Below, one piece after another: positions 44,517 to 53,183 of a stretch of DNA of 62,975 bases (position 1 is the first letter of the stretch; each line of letters starts with the position of its first letter). This DNA comes from AcAMD-5 sp044343935 (GTDB lineage Bacteria > Actinomycetota > Actinomycetes > S36-B12 > UBA5976): positions 1 through 62,975 of the forward strand of contig JBIJDU010000007.1 of NCBI GenBank assembly GCA_044343935.1. The letters run 5' to 3'. Position numbers and translations under genes: made by a program. Below the pieces are notes generated by a model. The model worked only from the letters and a program-made list of their open reading frames with translations. It searched no databases and was not told the DNA's origin.

Positions 44517-45521
44517 TTATAGTCGCTTATTTCCGAGCTTGTTAATTGAATCTAATCCATTCTTAGCAATGTATTCCAAATATGGGAGAATTAAATCCTC
44601 GATAGTCTTATTCCATGGTTTTGGCGAAAGCCTAAATGATTCAATTGCCTGAGTGGAACTCATAACAAAAGGTTTGTTGAACTGATAATTACCTTTGTTG
44701 AGCTCTCTAATCAAAGGATTAAGAATTCCAAGTGCTCGCTCAATAACTGCACCCACAGCTTTAACTTGATAATCTGTAACATTCAATTGATTTGCGATAT
44801 CCGCAACAACCTCACGCTGAGTTTTGGGTTCGTTACTTGGGACATGCCACGGCCGACCCCAACCTCTGTCATCTGCACCTAAAACCATCATTAGTTTGGC
44901 TACATCATCTGGATCAGTCCAAGTATGCGGCTCATCAAGTGCGCCCAGGAGTTGAACAGGTTTCTTTAACAAAAGTTTAGGAATGACCCGATGTCCCATT
45001 CTGCTTTGCTCATTTGCGCATAGGTAATCTGATCCACGAACTTCTGTAACTCTAAGTTTCCCTTGGTCGAATAATTCTTTTGCCTGTTGCCACATTTCCG
45101 CACGGACTTGTCCGTTAGTCCATGTCGCCCGTTGTGGCAGGTCTTCAGTTAGGACTCCGTCATAAGGACCATAACCATAAAGATTTGAGCAATTTACTAG
45201 GTCAGCATCAGTCATCATTGCAAATTTATTGATTGCGTTAGAAATCTTCGGCCACTCCGCCTTCCACTCTTGATAAGGCGGATTTACACAGTTGTAAATA
45301 ACATCTGCTCTAGGTATAGCATCAATCAGACTTTGAGTTGATGATGCACTAGCAATAACATAATTAACACCAGGAATTCTCTGGGATACATTAGAACGAG
45401 TGACAACTAAAACTTGCTTAGCCTCTTTTGCCATAAGTTTGGCGAGTCGTTCACCCAAAGTTCCGCTGCCAATTACGACATGTAAGTTACTTTTTAAACT
45501 CGAGTTGCTGCTCAAAGTCAT
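44517..45521 (-). CDS. NAD-dependent epimerase/dehydratase family protein
   Basis: An extended-SDR protein of 334 residues. The Rossmann motif is VIGSGTLGERLAKLM, and the catalytic region reads SNLYGYGPYDGVLTED. A typical YxxxK is not obvious, so activity is uncertain. ATG 45521 is used because AAGGG precedes it and it avoids overlap with the upstream gene. It sits between the DUF4386 and MMPL genes. Confidence 0.82.
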   Translation of the reverse strand: MTLSSNSSLKSNLHVVIGSGTLGERLAKLMAKEAKQVLVVTRSNVSQRIPGVNYVIASASSTQSLIDAIPRADVIYNCVNPPYQEWKAEWPKISNAINKFAMMTDADLVNCSNLYGYGPYDGVLTEDLPQRATWTNGQVRAEMWQQAKELFDQGKLRVTEVRGSDYLCANEQSRMGHRVIPKLLLKKPVQLLGALDEPHTWTDPDDVAKLMMVLGADDRGWGRPWHVPSNEPKTQREVVADIANQLNVTDYQVKAVGAVIERALGILNPLIRELNKGNYQFNKPFVMSSTQAIESFRLSPKPWNKTIEDLILPYLEYIAKNGLDSINKLGNKRL

Positions 45522-45528
45522 TTTTGAA

Positions 45529-46257
45529 TCAACCCTTTTGACCAATTTTTCTAGACCAATAGAGAAGCCATATTCCCATCGCTAAGAACCAGAACTGCAC
45601 CATCGAAGTGCCAAAGGTAATTAAAAAGTCCCCAGCATCAGCACCGGTGAGGGTACTCGCAGTTGCCAGCACAGATACGCCAGAAATCAAGCCAAAACCG
45701 CTGAGCCAAGTAGGCAAACTGCGGTCCTTGATCGCAGCAATACAAAATAAGAGAATTGAAATTGCCGCAAAAATGCTGACCCCAAGAACTTCGCCAATTG
45801 ATCCACCATAGGAGTTAAGGACGTCAAAGTTCATACTAATTGCAAAACGTTCCTGATCAGTTGTTGCTAAATCCCACGACTCCGCTAATTGTGGCATTGG
45901 ATCTAACCAACGAATGATTCCGAGGGATCGAGCCAACGTAGAGATAATTGCAAAACCTAAAATCAATGACATTAGGTTCCGCATTGCATTACCGTTGACG
46001 AGTTTAACCAACATAGTCATTGTGATCGCAAAAAGAATTGAATAAATCAGGTATGCGATGTAACCAAATCTAACCGCACCCTCTTCTTCCAATAGTCGGG
46101 GAAGTGCGATATCTGCGGGATCATCCAGGCTGGCTGGCCACTCGATCGCTGCACCCAACACGATAAGCGGCACAAAGAGAAGTAACCCTTGCAGAAGACT
46201 CACTATTGCAGTCCAGGTACTTGTTGAACGTGGGTTTGCGCTTCTGACCGTATCCAT
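45529..46257 (-). CDS. DUF4386-type membrane protein
   Basis: A 242-residue protein with about seven predicted membrane helices. The layout and segments AMRNLMSLILGFAIISTLAR and GEVLGVSIFAAISILLFCIAAI fit DUF4386. Function is unknown. It is the first gene of the unit divergent from tetR and probably the direct target of that regulator. Confidence 0.7.
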   Translation of the reverse strand: MDTVRSANPRSTSTWTAIVSLLQGLLLFVPLIVLGAAIEWPASLDDPADIALPRLLEEEGAVRFGYIAYLIYSILFAITMTMLVKLVNGNAMRNLMSLILGFAIISTLARSLGIIRWLDPMPQLAESWDLATTDQERFAISMNFDVLNSYGGSIGEVLGVSIFAAISILLFCIAAIKDRSLPTWLSGFGLISGVSVLATASTLTGADAGDFLITFGTSMVQFWFLAMGIWLLYWSRKIGQKG

Positions 46258-46309
46258 AATCCTGCTCCTCAGGAACTCAAATTTGAAGGTATCGGAATAG
46301 TGCCCTCAA

Positions 46310-46356
46310 ATGTTTATGGGGTAAACATATTGGCCTAATGTTTATAATGTCAACAT
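46310..46356. promoter_or_regulatory. two tandem palindromic operators for the divergent TetR
   Basis: Two 19-bp palindromic sites, ATGTTTATGGGGTAAACAT (46310-46328) and ATGTTTATAATGTCAACAT (46338-46356), with centres 28 bp apart. The second contains TATAAT (46343-46348) seven bases before the tetR ATG, which suggests a leaderless tetR mRNA under autorepression. The first site is positioned to affect the divergent DUF4386 promoter. Confidence 0.65.
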
Positions 46357-46951
46357 GGCGAAGAAGACTAGGTACCACCATGGCAATCTTGAGGATGCCC
46401 TGATTGATGCTGGCTTAAAAGAAGCAAGAGAGACCGGTATCAGGAATCTTGGTGTTACCTATCTTGCGAATAAAGTGAACGTTTCGCCAATGGCGGTTTA
46501 TCGTCACTTTCCAAACGGCGAAAGCCTTAAAGCAAGCATCGCGCAACACGCAAGAGAAGAGTTAGCTCGCCATATGCTTTCGGCGCTCGTTGACGAAACA
46601 GACGTTAAGAAGCGATTTATAGCAATCGGCCGAGCATATATAGTGTTTGGCCTAACTGAGCCAGGGCTTTATTCAATTGCATTTCTAGATTGTGATGCTG
46701 AAACTAGCAAAGAAGACAATCCCTCACCCTGGTTAATTTTTCATGATTCAATTTTAGACTTATGTAATGAGGGATTTATTGATCATGCTGAAATTGAACA
46801 AGTAGCTGCATTCGCTTGGTCTCTGGTGCATGGTTATGTAACGCTGGTGAATAGTTCACTTATGTTACGTCCAAGTTCTGACTCTATATTCATTGACGAG
46901 ATGCTGGAGCGCTCTTGGATAGCAATAACTCAGTTTGGTAAAAAGAATTAG
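46355..46951 (+). CDS. TetR family transcriptional regulator
   Basis: A 198-residue repressor: N-terminal helix-turn-helix (VTYLANKVNVSPMAVYRHF, residues ~30-48) and a C-terminal ligand-binding domain. It is divergent from the DUF4386-epimerase-MMPL unit, with two palindromes in the gap that match each other. It likely represses both itself and the exporter unit; the inducer is unknown. Confidence 0.92.
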   Translation: MAKKTRYHHGNLEDALIDAGLKEARETGIRNLGVTYLANKVNVSPMAVYRHFPNGESLKASIAQHAREELARHMLSALVDETDVKKRFIAIGRAYIVFGLTEPGLYSIAFLDCDAETSKEDNPSPWLIFHDSILDLCNEGFIDHAEIEQVAAFAWSLVHGYVTLVNSSLMLRPSSDSIFIDEMLERSWIAITQFGKKN

Positions 46952-47037
46952 TCTCATCGTGAACCAATCAAAAACTTGGATTAGTTTTCTAAGTTTTACG
47001 GTCTACTCTATTTTTCGCAGAAGTCAGATTTTCAAAT

Positions 47038-47087
47038 TTGCAGTTAATAAAGTTTGAATTTATTAAAGTCAGAAAGATTATTTCTGA
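47038..47087 (+). promoter_or_regulatory. putative MFS promoter with overlapping palindrome
   Basis: TTGCAG (47038-47043), a 17-nt spacer and TATTAA (47061-47066). The predicted start site falls inside the perfect palindrome TCAGAAA-GATTA-TTTCTGA (47069-47087), which overlaps a second one, TCTGA-ATA-TCAGA (47083-47095). This is a typical operator position. Confidence 0.4.
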
Positions 47088-47113
47088 ATATCAGACAAGG
47101 AGTGTTTGCCTAA

Positions 47114-47155
47114 ATGAATTTGTATGCACCAATAACTAAGGCAGAGAAAATTTGA
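47114..47155 (+). CDS. putative 13-codon leader peptide before the MFS gene
   Basis: ATG 47114 opens MNLYAPITKAEKI and ends at TGA 47153-47155, which overlaps the TTG start of the MFS gene. AAGGAG (47097-47102) lies 11 nt upstream, better placed for this ORF than for the MFS start. Coupled translation or drug-responsive attenuation is possible, but so short an ORF may be fortuitous. Confidence 0.35.
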   Translation: MNLYAPITKAEKI

Positions 47156-48330
47156 AATCTATTTTTTTCCTGCAACTCTCCAACTTTCTTTCTGGTGCGG
47201 CAAACGCAGTAGTGATGATCACGATTCCATGGCTAGTTCTGGAAGTCACCGACTCAGCTGCTTTTGCTGGCTTAGTAGTTGCTCTATCGTCAATTCCATC
47301 ATTGATAATTGCTCCATTTGGTGGAGTGATTATTCATCGCCTAGGAAGTCGTTTTGTTAGCGCAACAGCAGACTTGATGTCTACCGCTTCAGTTATCGCG
47401 ATCCCTATTCTCGCACTAACCGAAAGGCTAACTGGATTTACTATTTTGTTTTTTGCATTGATTGGCGCAGTTTTCGATCCACTTGGATACACCGCAAGAA
47501 AGACGATGATTCAAGCTACCGCGGAAAAGGCGAACTTCAATGTAGATCGACTCAATGGAATTCATGAAGGGCTCCTCGGCGCAAGCTGGGTTATTGGACC
47601 TGCAATAGGTGCCTGGTTGATTGCTATATTTGGCGCATCTAATTCTTTTTGGATAGCTGGTAGCTTATTTATATTGGCTGCTTTAGCAATTGTCTTTGTG
47701 TCCAAACCAAAACGTACTGAACTATCTGTTTCAGCAAAGCAAGAGAATCAACTGAGCTTAGGCTTCAGACGTATCTGGTCTGACAAATATCTGCGTGTTC
47801 TCTTATTCTCAGTTCTAATACTTGCGGCAATCTATTTACCCACCGAGTCGGTAGTTCTGCCGGCTTATTTTGAATCTGTTGCACGTCCAGTTGATTTAGG
47901 TCTTGTTATTTCAGTTCTAGCTGGTGGCTCTACGTTGAGTGCGTTCGCTTATGGCTGGATTATTAGTCGCATTAGTGGCCGAAGCCTGGTTCGAATTGCT
48001 TTTATCGGAGCAGCTCTTGGGACTCTAGTAATGTCATTTCTGCCACCGCTTCCCGTAATGCTCTTGGCAGCACTGTTGCTAGGATTGTCTTGGGGTCCAT
48101 TTATGCCGTATCTGACTTCGAAAATTCAAACTCGTTTTGACCCAGCCGAACACCCAATGATCTTTAGCGCCCAGGCCGCTGTTTTTTATGCTGCACCACC
48201 CATTGGGATGGTTATCGTTGGGTTTGCTGTTGAAGAGTTTGGTGTTAGCACGTCATATCTTGGGATAGGAGTTGTGATAACTGTCGTTGCTGTCATTGCT
48301 GTGCTCTCAAAAACATTGCGTGACAATTGA
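47152..48330 (+). CDS. MFS transporter (DHA3-like efflux)
   Basis: A 392-residue major facilitator with twelve predicted helices. It resembles the MFS_3/enterobactin-exporter group: FLSGAANAVVMITIPWLVLEVTDS opens helix 1, and FGGVIIHRLGSRF is the loop 2-3 motif A. The start is TTG 47152, overlapping the stop of a short upstream ORF. Single-gene unit ending in a clear terminator. Confidence 0.9.
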   Translation: MKSIFFLQLSNFLSGAANAVVMITIPWLVLEVTDSAAFAGLVVALSSIPSLIIAPFGGVIIHRLGSRFVSATADLMSTASVIAIPILALTERLTGFTILFFALIGAVFDPLGYTARKTMIQATAEKANFNVDRLNGIHEGLLGASWVIGPAIGAWLIAIFGASNSFWIAGSLFILAALAIVFVSKPKRTELSVSAKQENQLSLGFRRIWSDKYLRVLLFSVLILAAIYLPTESVVLPAYFESVARPVDLGLVISVLAGGSTLSAFAYGWIISRISGRSLVRIAFIGAALGTLVMSFLPPLPVMLLAALLLGLSWGPFMPYLTSKIQTRFDPAEHPMIFSAQAAVFYAAPPIGMVIVGFAVEEFGVSTSYLGIGVVITVVAVIAVLSKTLRDN

Positions 48331-48356
48331 TTCTGATTCTCTTTTCCGACAAATGC

Positions 48357-48387
48357 AAAATAACCCGCACTACGCGCGGGTTATTTT
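48357..48387 (+). terminator. Rho-independent terminator after the MFS gene
   Basis: AAAATAACCCGC-ACTACGC-GCGGGTTATTTT forms a perfect 12-bp stem with A-tract and T-tract flanks; it would stop transcription in both directions between the MFS gene and the tRNA genes on the other strand. Confidence 0.85.
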
Positions 48388-48392
48388 GATTG

Positions 48393-48465
48393 CGCGCCCG
48401 AAGAGACTCGAACTCCTAACCTTCTGATCCGTAGTCAGATGCTCTATCCGTTGAGCTACGGGCGC
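48393..48465 (-). tRNA. tRNA-Arg(ACG)
   Basis: Minus-strand cloverleaf with acceptor GCGCCCG/CGGGCGC, anticodon loop CTACGGA (anticodon ACG) and T-arm GAGTTCGAGTCTC. CCA is not encoded. Its A34 is the substrate of TadA, encoded at 1.5 kb. Confidence 0.95.
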
Positions 48466-48520
48466 TAAGTCGGTGCAGTGTAGACCTGTGATAGATCACA
48501 GTTACCACTGCAACGTACCG

Positions 48521-48610
48521 CGGAGACGGTGGGATTTGAACCCACGTGGGGATTTTGGTCCCCTCCCACTTAGCAGGCGGGCGCCATGGACCGGGCTAGG
48601 CGACGTCTCC
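48521..48610 (-). tRNA. tRNA-Ser(GCT)
   Basis: Minus-strand class II tRNA: acceptor GGAGACG/CGTCTCC, anticodon loop CTGCTAA (anticodon GCT), long variable arm, T-arm GGTTCAAATCC. CCA is not encoded. Confidence 0.95.
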
Positions 48611-48615
48611 TTGCG

Positions 48616-48705
48616 CGGAGGGCGTGGGATTTGAACCCACGAGGCCGGGGTCGCCGACCTGGCGGTTTTCAAGACCGCTGCACTAGTCCACTATGCGAGC
48701 CCTCC
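48616..48705 (-). tRNA. tRNA-Ser(TGA)
   Basis: Minus-strand class II tRNA: acceptor GGAGGGC/GCCCTCC, anticodon loop CTTGAAA (anticodon TGA), long variable arm. It lies five bases from tRNA-Ser(GCT) and is probably co-transcribed with it. Confidence 0.95.
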
Positions 48706-48841
48706 ATGTCTGATCCAGCGAGCCGGATCAGGCAGGGGGTAATCATGCCAAACGCTATCTTGCTAGCCCACTCGCCTCTGGGTTTGGCATATTTCCCCAT
48801 TAATTGAGCAGCGAACCTAACGCAACCGTTGATTATCGCAG
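48706..48841. other. intergenic region with two inverted repeats
   Basis: CTGATCC-AGCGAGCC-GGATCAG (about 48711-48732) and ATGCCAAAC...GTTTGGCAT (48745-48753 with 48782-48790). Either may form the terminator of the ABC permease gene that ends at 48842 on the minus strand, or mark the tRNA promoter region. No ORF. Confidence 0.4.
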
Positions 48842-49684
48842 TTACGACAAAATGTCTTTGCGATCAAACTTTAAAAATGCCAACGTCACTAACACCGCAA
48901 AGAGAATGGTTGCGCTGGCGGCCCCTTTAGCCATCTCAGTCCAAACAATCTCTTGATTGAGCACATCAGTCCATGCTTGACTGTAATGGCCAGGTAACCA
49001 ATTCCTTAAATCACCCAAAGCAGTAATCGCATCTAAAATAGCAAACACTATTACAAGCAAAACTGCCGTTCCAACTGCACCAAGGGGAACATCAGTGCGC
49101 ACGGTCATATAAAAAGCAATACCGGAGACAAACAGCAGCGTGATGTAAACATAACCGCCAATAATTCCTAGTCGAATAAATTGTTCAACACCAGTGAAAT
49201 TACCACCAAGCGGACTTATCAACGGTTCACTACCAAACGCTAATAAACCAATTAAAAATGAAACCACAATTAATATGGTAATTGCCATTAGATTCAGTGT
49301 CATGGCAACGCCAAGTTTTATTGCTAGCAATCTACGTCTTGGCACTGGGGCGGCAAGCAGATAACGCAAACTTGACCAGGATGCTTCGCTTGCAACAGTA
49401 TCACCAGCAAAAAGTGCAAACACGGTAGTTAATAAAAACCCAGTAGCAAAGAAAATCATTACCACCGTGAAATTACTAGCACCGTTGGTTGCTAATCCAA
49501 TTAGGTCTAAATCACCACTGCCAAAATCACCGGAGTCATCGCTGTCAGAGCCGAACTTAACTGCAGCAACAACTATCAGTGGCAATAGAACCATTAATCC
49601 AAATGCAACCAACGTGCGGCGACGTCTAAGTTGCCTGATGAATTCAACTCGAAACGGAAGGGTTTTTCTTGCAACATAAGTCAT
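48842..49684 (-). CDS. ABC transporter permease, partner of the hydrolase-ATPase fusion
   Basis: A 280-residue ABC-2-like membrane protein with six helices and an extracytoplasmic segment rich in Asp/Ser/Gly (SDSDDSGDFGSGDLDL, residues ~48-63). Its start overlaps the stop of the fusion gene (ATGA), so the two proteins are made together and should form one complex. The substrate is unknown. Confidence 0.85.
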   Translation of the reverse strand: MTYVARKTLPFRVEFIRQLRRRRTLVAFGLMVLLPLIVVAAVKFGSDSDDSGDFGSGDLDLIGLATNGASNFTVVMIFFATGFLLTTVFALFAGDTVASEASWSSLRYLLAAPVPRRRLLAIKLGVAMTLNLMAITILIVVSFLIGLLAFGSEPLISPLGGNFTGVEQFIRLGIIGGYVYITLLFVSGIAFYMTVRTDVPLGAVGTAVLLVIVFAILDAITALGDLRNWLPGHYSQAWTDVLNQEIVWTEMAKGAASATILFAVLVTLAFLKFDRKDILS

Positions 49685-52155
49685 GATGTTTTTCCAATCG
49701 TTAAATCATCGCCAACGACATCAAGGAAAAAGTCTTCAAGGCGCATGTTGGCATGGCTTGCCAGTAATTCGCTAACTTCGCCAGCAGTAATCAATTTTCC
49801 GCGGTGCATGACAACTACATAAGAGCAGGTTTGCTCTACTTCACTCAACAAGTGCGAAGAAACAATCACGGTTTTGCCCTGCGCAACATAATTGTGTAAT
49901 ACATCTCGCATGGCTTTTATCTGTGGTGGATCTAAACCATTTGTCGGCTCATCAAGCATAAGTAAATCTGGCATACCAAGCATCGCTTGGGCGATGCCAA
50001 GTCGCTGCCGCATGCCTTGGCTGTAGGTGCGAACTTTGCGCTCAATTGCCGTACCTAGATCGGCGATTTCAAGCACCTTTTCAAAGTATGGCTCACCAAT
50101 TCGCCCAGTTGCTTTCCAATAAAGTTCTAAATTTTCTCGACCAGTTAAATGTGGCAAAAAGCCGGCACCCTCAACCATTGAACCAATTCGAGATAACACT
50201 TTTGCCCCAGGCGTTACTCGCTCACCAAAGACATAAACTGAACCAGAGTTTGGTTGAATCAATCCCATAATCATGCGCATCGTGGTGGTTTTACCAGCAC
50301 CATTTGGTCCTAATAGGCCAACTACTTTGCCAAGTGGAATCTGATAACTAATGTCATCAACTGCTCTAGGTCCATTTTTGAATTGCTTAACTAGATTCTC
50401 AATTACAACTGGAGTATCAGCGATATCAGTTCGAGTATCTCCAATTCGATGGCGTGGCCGGAAAATAAACAGTACTAAAGCAAGCACCGTTATGACGGCG
50501 GGAATTAGCCAAATAAATATCCAACCTGATGGCGTGGTTGTAGTTGGCATTAATGTGCCAGTTGCAATAGAAATTAAAGGCGAAGCTAACTCGATTAGAT
50601 AATTCGCTGGTGTAGTTGGTAGTCGATATGCCAGATCGGTTGTGCTAATTACAACCTGTAGCACATCTCCTGCCTTTACTTCAGCAGCAATAGCTGGCAG
50701 ATTTAGGGTCAACTCAATTGGTTCACTGGTTAACACTGGAATTCGAATAGGGGCAACTAACCCACTTGGCAGCGATGACGCACCGTTTGCACCAATAATT
50801 CGCAAACTAGCAAATAGCACTGCGTCTTGTTGTGGGATGGGACTTGAAACTCTTAGTTGAATCTGACTGCTACCAACAATCTTTATTGGTTCAGTAATCG
50901 GTGAAGACGTAAATATTGCGTTTTGAGATGGGATTTGCTGTGCAAGCAAACTGCCAATACTGCCAATCCCAGGAAAAGTGGAAATACCAGCTGGCGCACC
51001 ACCAGCTGGCGCAATTATTGATTGCATCGGCCCTGCCAAGATCAAGTCTTGAGTCAGATTATTTATTCCGAAGTAATTTTTAGTGGCTTCAATCCCAGTT
51101 AACTCGTTTGGTTGATTTGCGCTAATAATGTTTGCTGGGGCAAAGGTAACTTCAAAATCAGTATTTGCTTCACCTATGTTGCGCAGATGTCTATCAAACC
51201 ACTGCAGGGTGAGTTGATCTAATCGTTCGGTTTCTGATCTGCCGCCATCATGGCCGCCGCTATGCCAGACAAATTTAATTGGTAGGTCTGGATTTGCTTT
51301 TCTAATTTGTTGATAGTTGCTATCTGCTTCAGATAGCGGGAATAGGGAATCTGCTTGGCCAGCCATCAACAATGTCGGTGCCGCAATGCCATCATTGGTG
51401 CTTGCTGGTGATGAGTTAAACATTAGTTCAGCTTGTGATGCTGTGTAAGAACCTTGCTGAGCAACAGTTTCATAAAGATCACACCAAGTTGATTCAAATC
51501 TGCCACAGCGAGGATTAATTGGATTGGGAATAGTTAAACCACGACTAAAGAAATAGCCAGTCCATAATTCCTTAAATACGCCAACTGAGTCTAAGTTTGT
51601 GGCGCTTTGCGGAAATAGGGCAGAAGTTAAATTGTGCCAAGTGATATCAGCGGCAACTGCATCAACTCGATTATCAATACCAGCAATCATCAAACTTAGT
51701 GCGCCACCATATGAACCGCCCGCAAATCCAACTTTTGGATCGTTTGCTGAGTCCTTAATTACCTCTGAGCGAGTGGCTAAATAGTCAATTAACTTTGCCG
51801 CATCAGCGATTTCAGCATTGATGGAATTCATCGAAATAAATCCGGTGCTGTTACCAAAACCTCGAGCGGAATAAGCGAGCACCACATAACCCGCGGCTTG
51901 AAACTTCGCAGCTTGTGCTGCAACTGACTTCTTACTGCCGCCAAATCCGTGAGCCAGCACAATTGCCGGTGCTGGCGTTTCAACTGGCAGATATAAATCG
52001 CTATCTAACTTAACTGGCGTTGGATCTATTGCACTTGTTGCAGCGCCAGAAATAATTAATGTGTCAGGTGAGGTTTGGGCTGATCCGGAAACTGGGAATA
52101 TCCCAATTGTTAGCAAGCCAATTACAACTACTGAAAACCACCTACGCATAATCAT
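49681..52155 (-). CDS. secreted alpha/beta hydrolase (CocE/S15-like) fused to an ABC ATPase
   Basis: An 824-residue two-part protein. A signal sequence (residues ~1-28) leads an extracytoplasmic alpha/beta hydrolase resembling X-Pro dipeptidyl-peptidase/CocE: IVLAHGFGGSKKS, nucleophile GGSYGG and SGGHDGGRSE with the catalytic His, followed by a beta-rich C-terminal domain. A membrane helix (IFIWLIPAVITVLALVLFIF, ~555) then leads to a complete cytoplasmic ABC domain: LLGPNGAGKTTT, TYSQGMRQRLGIA, LLMLDEPTNG and VSSHLLSEVEQ. The downstream permease overlaps by four bases. The frame is intact throughout, so the fusion is genuine in this sequence. Confidence 0.9.
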   Translation of the reverse strand: MIMRRWFSVVVIGLLTIGIFPVSGSAQTSPDTLIISGAATSAIDPTPVKLDSDLYLPVETPAPAIVLAHGFGGSKKSVAAQAAKFQAAGYVVLAYSARGFGNSTGFISMNSINAEIADAAKLIDYLATRSEVIKDSANDPKVGFAGGSYGGALSLMIAGIDNRVDAVAADITWHNLTSALFPQSATNLDSVGVFKELWTGYFFSRGLTIPNPINPRCGRFESTWCDLYETVAQQGSYTASQAELMFNSSPASTNDGIAAPTLLMAGQADSLFPLSEADSNYQQIRKANPDLPIKFVWHSGGHDGGRSETERLDQLTLQWFDRHLRNIGEANTDFEVTFAPANIISANQPNELTGIEATKNYFGINNLTQDLILAGPMQSIIAPAGGAPAGISTFPGIGSIGSLLAQQIPSQNAIFTSSPITEPIKIVGSSQIQLRVSSPIPQQDAVLFASLRIIGANGASSLPSGLVAPIRIPVLTSEPIELTLNLPAIAAEVKAGDVLQVVISTTDLAYRLPTTPANYLIELASPLISIATGTLMPTTTTPSGWIFIWLIPAVITVLALVLFIFRPRHRIGDTRTDIADTPVVIENLVKQFKNGPRAVDDISYQIPLGKVVGLLGPNGAGKTTTMRMIMGLIQPNSGSVYVFGERVTPGAKVLSRIGSMVEGAGFLPHLTGRENLELYWKATGRIGEPYFEKVLEIADLGTAIERKVRTYSQGMRQRLGIAQAMLGMPDLLMLDEPTNGLDPPQIKAMRDVLHNYVAQGKTVIVSSHLLSEVEQTCSYVVVMHRGKLITAGEVSELLASHANMRLEDFFLDVVGDDLTIGKTS

Positions 52156-52259
52156 GTCTTTAACCTACTGCTAATTTCTTCGATTCACCCGTGGTGCTCA
52201 CAATTGGTCAGGTTTTAGCCATGCCCAACTTGGTAATTGAGCGGGATAACTAATTCGAA

Positions 52260-53153
52260 TTATTTATCCACCCCGACAGTTAGCATCACGGCTTCTGGTC
52301 GGCAAGCAAATCTAACTGGCGTGAATGGATTGGTGCCTAAGCCGGCAGAAATATTAATTACGCTGGTATTTCCTGCGTTGGAGATATGTGGATGCAAGCC
52401 GCGAGCACGTTTCTTATCTAAATCACAATTAGTAACTAGTGCGCCATAACCAGGCACTCGCAGTTGTCCGCCATGGGTATGGCCAGCCAGAATTAACTCG
52501 GCACCTAAATTAGTAAAGTTATCTAATACTCGCAGATATGGGGCATGTGCGATTGCTAATTTAAAATCAACATCTGAATAGCTCTGATCAATTGAGCTGA
52601 AGTCATCACGATTTAAATGTGGATCATCAACACCTTTAATTTGAACCTTGACGCCATCAATATCAATTACAGTTTCGGTGTTAGTTAAATTAATCCAGCC
52701 GCGAGCTTCCAACAAACTAATTAGATTTTGCCAAGGAAGTTCTGCGCCATGATTGCGCTCACCATCATCATTCATTAAATATTTTGCTGGATTTTTTAAA
52801 ACTGGCGCGTAGTAATCATTGCTACCCAACACAAATACACCTGGTCGATCAAACAGTGGCTCGAGCGCATCTAATAGCGGATTTAATGCTTGGGCTTCCG
52901 CAATTAAATCGCCGGTGAGCACAACTAGATCTGGATCTTCTGCTTCCAGTTTGCGCAGCCAACCTTGCAAACCTTTGGTTTTTCGAGTTAGGTGTAGATC
53001 GCTTAAGTGCAAAATCCGTAGCAGCTTTTGATTTGGCCGAGCAATTACCTCGCGCCTGATGGTGAAGTAATTAGGCTCGATGAAGTAAGCCCAGGCAGCG
53101 GCCAGCACGCCGGCGATCACGGTTAGTCGAGTTAATGCGCGGGTCAATCCCAT
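52260..53153 (-). CDS. calcineurin-like metallophosphoesterase with membrane anchor
   Basis: A 297-residue protein with one N-terminal membrane helix (LTRLTVIAGVLAAAWAYFI) and the metallophosphoesterase motifs: LHLSDLHLT, LTGDLIAE, GSNDYY and AGHTHGGQL. It matches the Rv3683 position of M. tuberculosis (next to ponA2). ATG 53153 is used; a longer frame would overlap the divergent YqeY-like gene. Confidence 0.9.
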   Translation of the reverse strand: MGLTRALTRLTVIAGVLAAAWAYFIEPNYFTIRREVIARPNQKLLRILHLSDLHLTRKTKGLQGWLRKLEAEDPDLVVLTGDLIAEAQALNPLLDALEPLFDRPGVFVLGSNDYYAPVLKNPAKYLMNDDGERNHGAELPWQNLISLLEARGWINLTNTETVIDIDGVKVQIKGVDDPHLNRDDFSSIDQSYSDVDFKLAIAHAPYLRVLDNFTNLGAELILAGHTHGGQLRVPGYGALVTNCDLDKKRARGLHPHISNAGNTSVINISAGLGTNPFTPVRFACRPEAVMLTVGVDK

Positions 53154-53183
53154 GATGTTATCTTGGCACGGCATGATTAGAGC

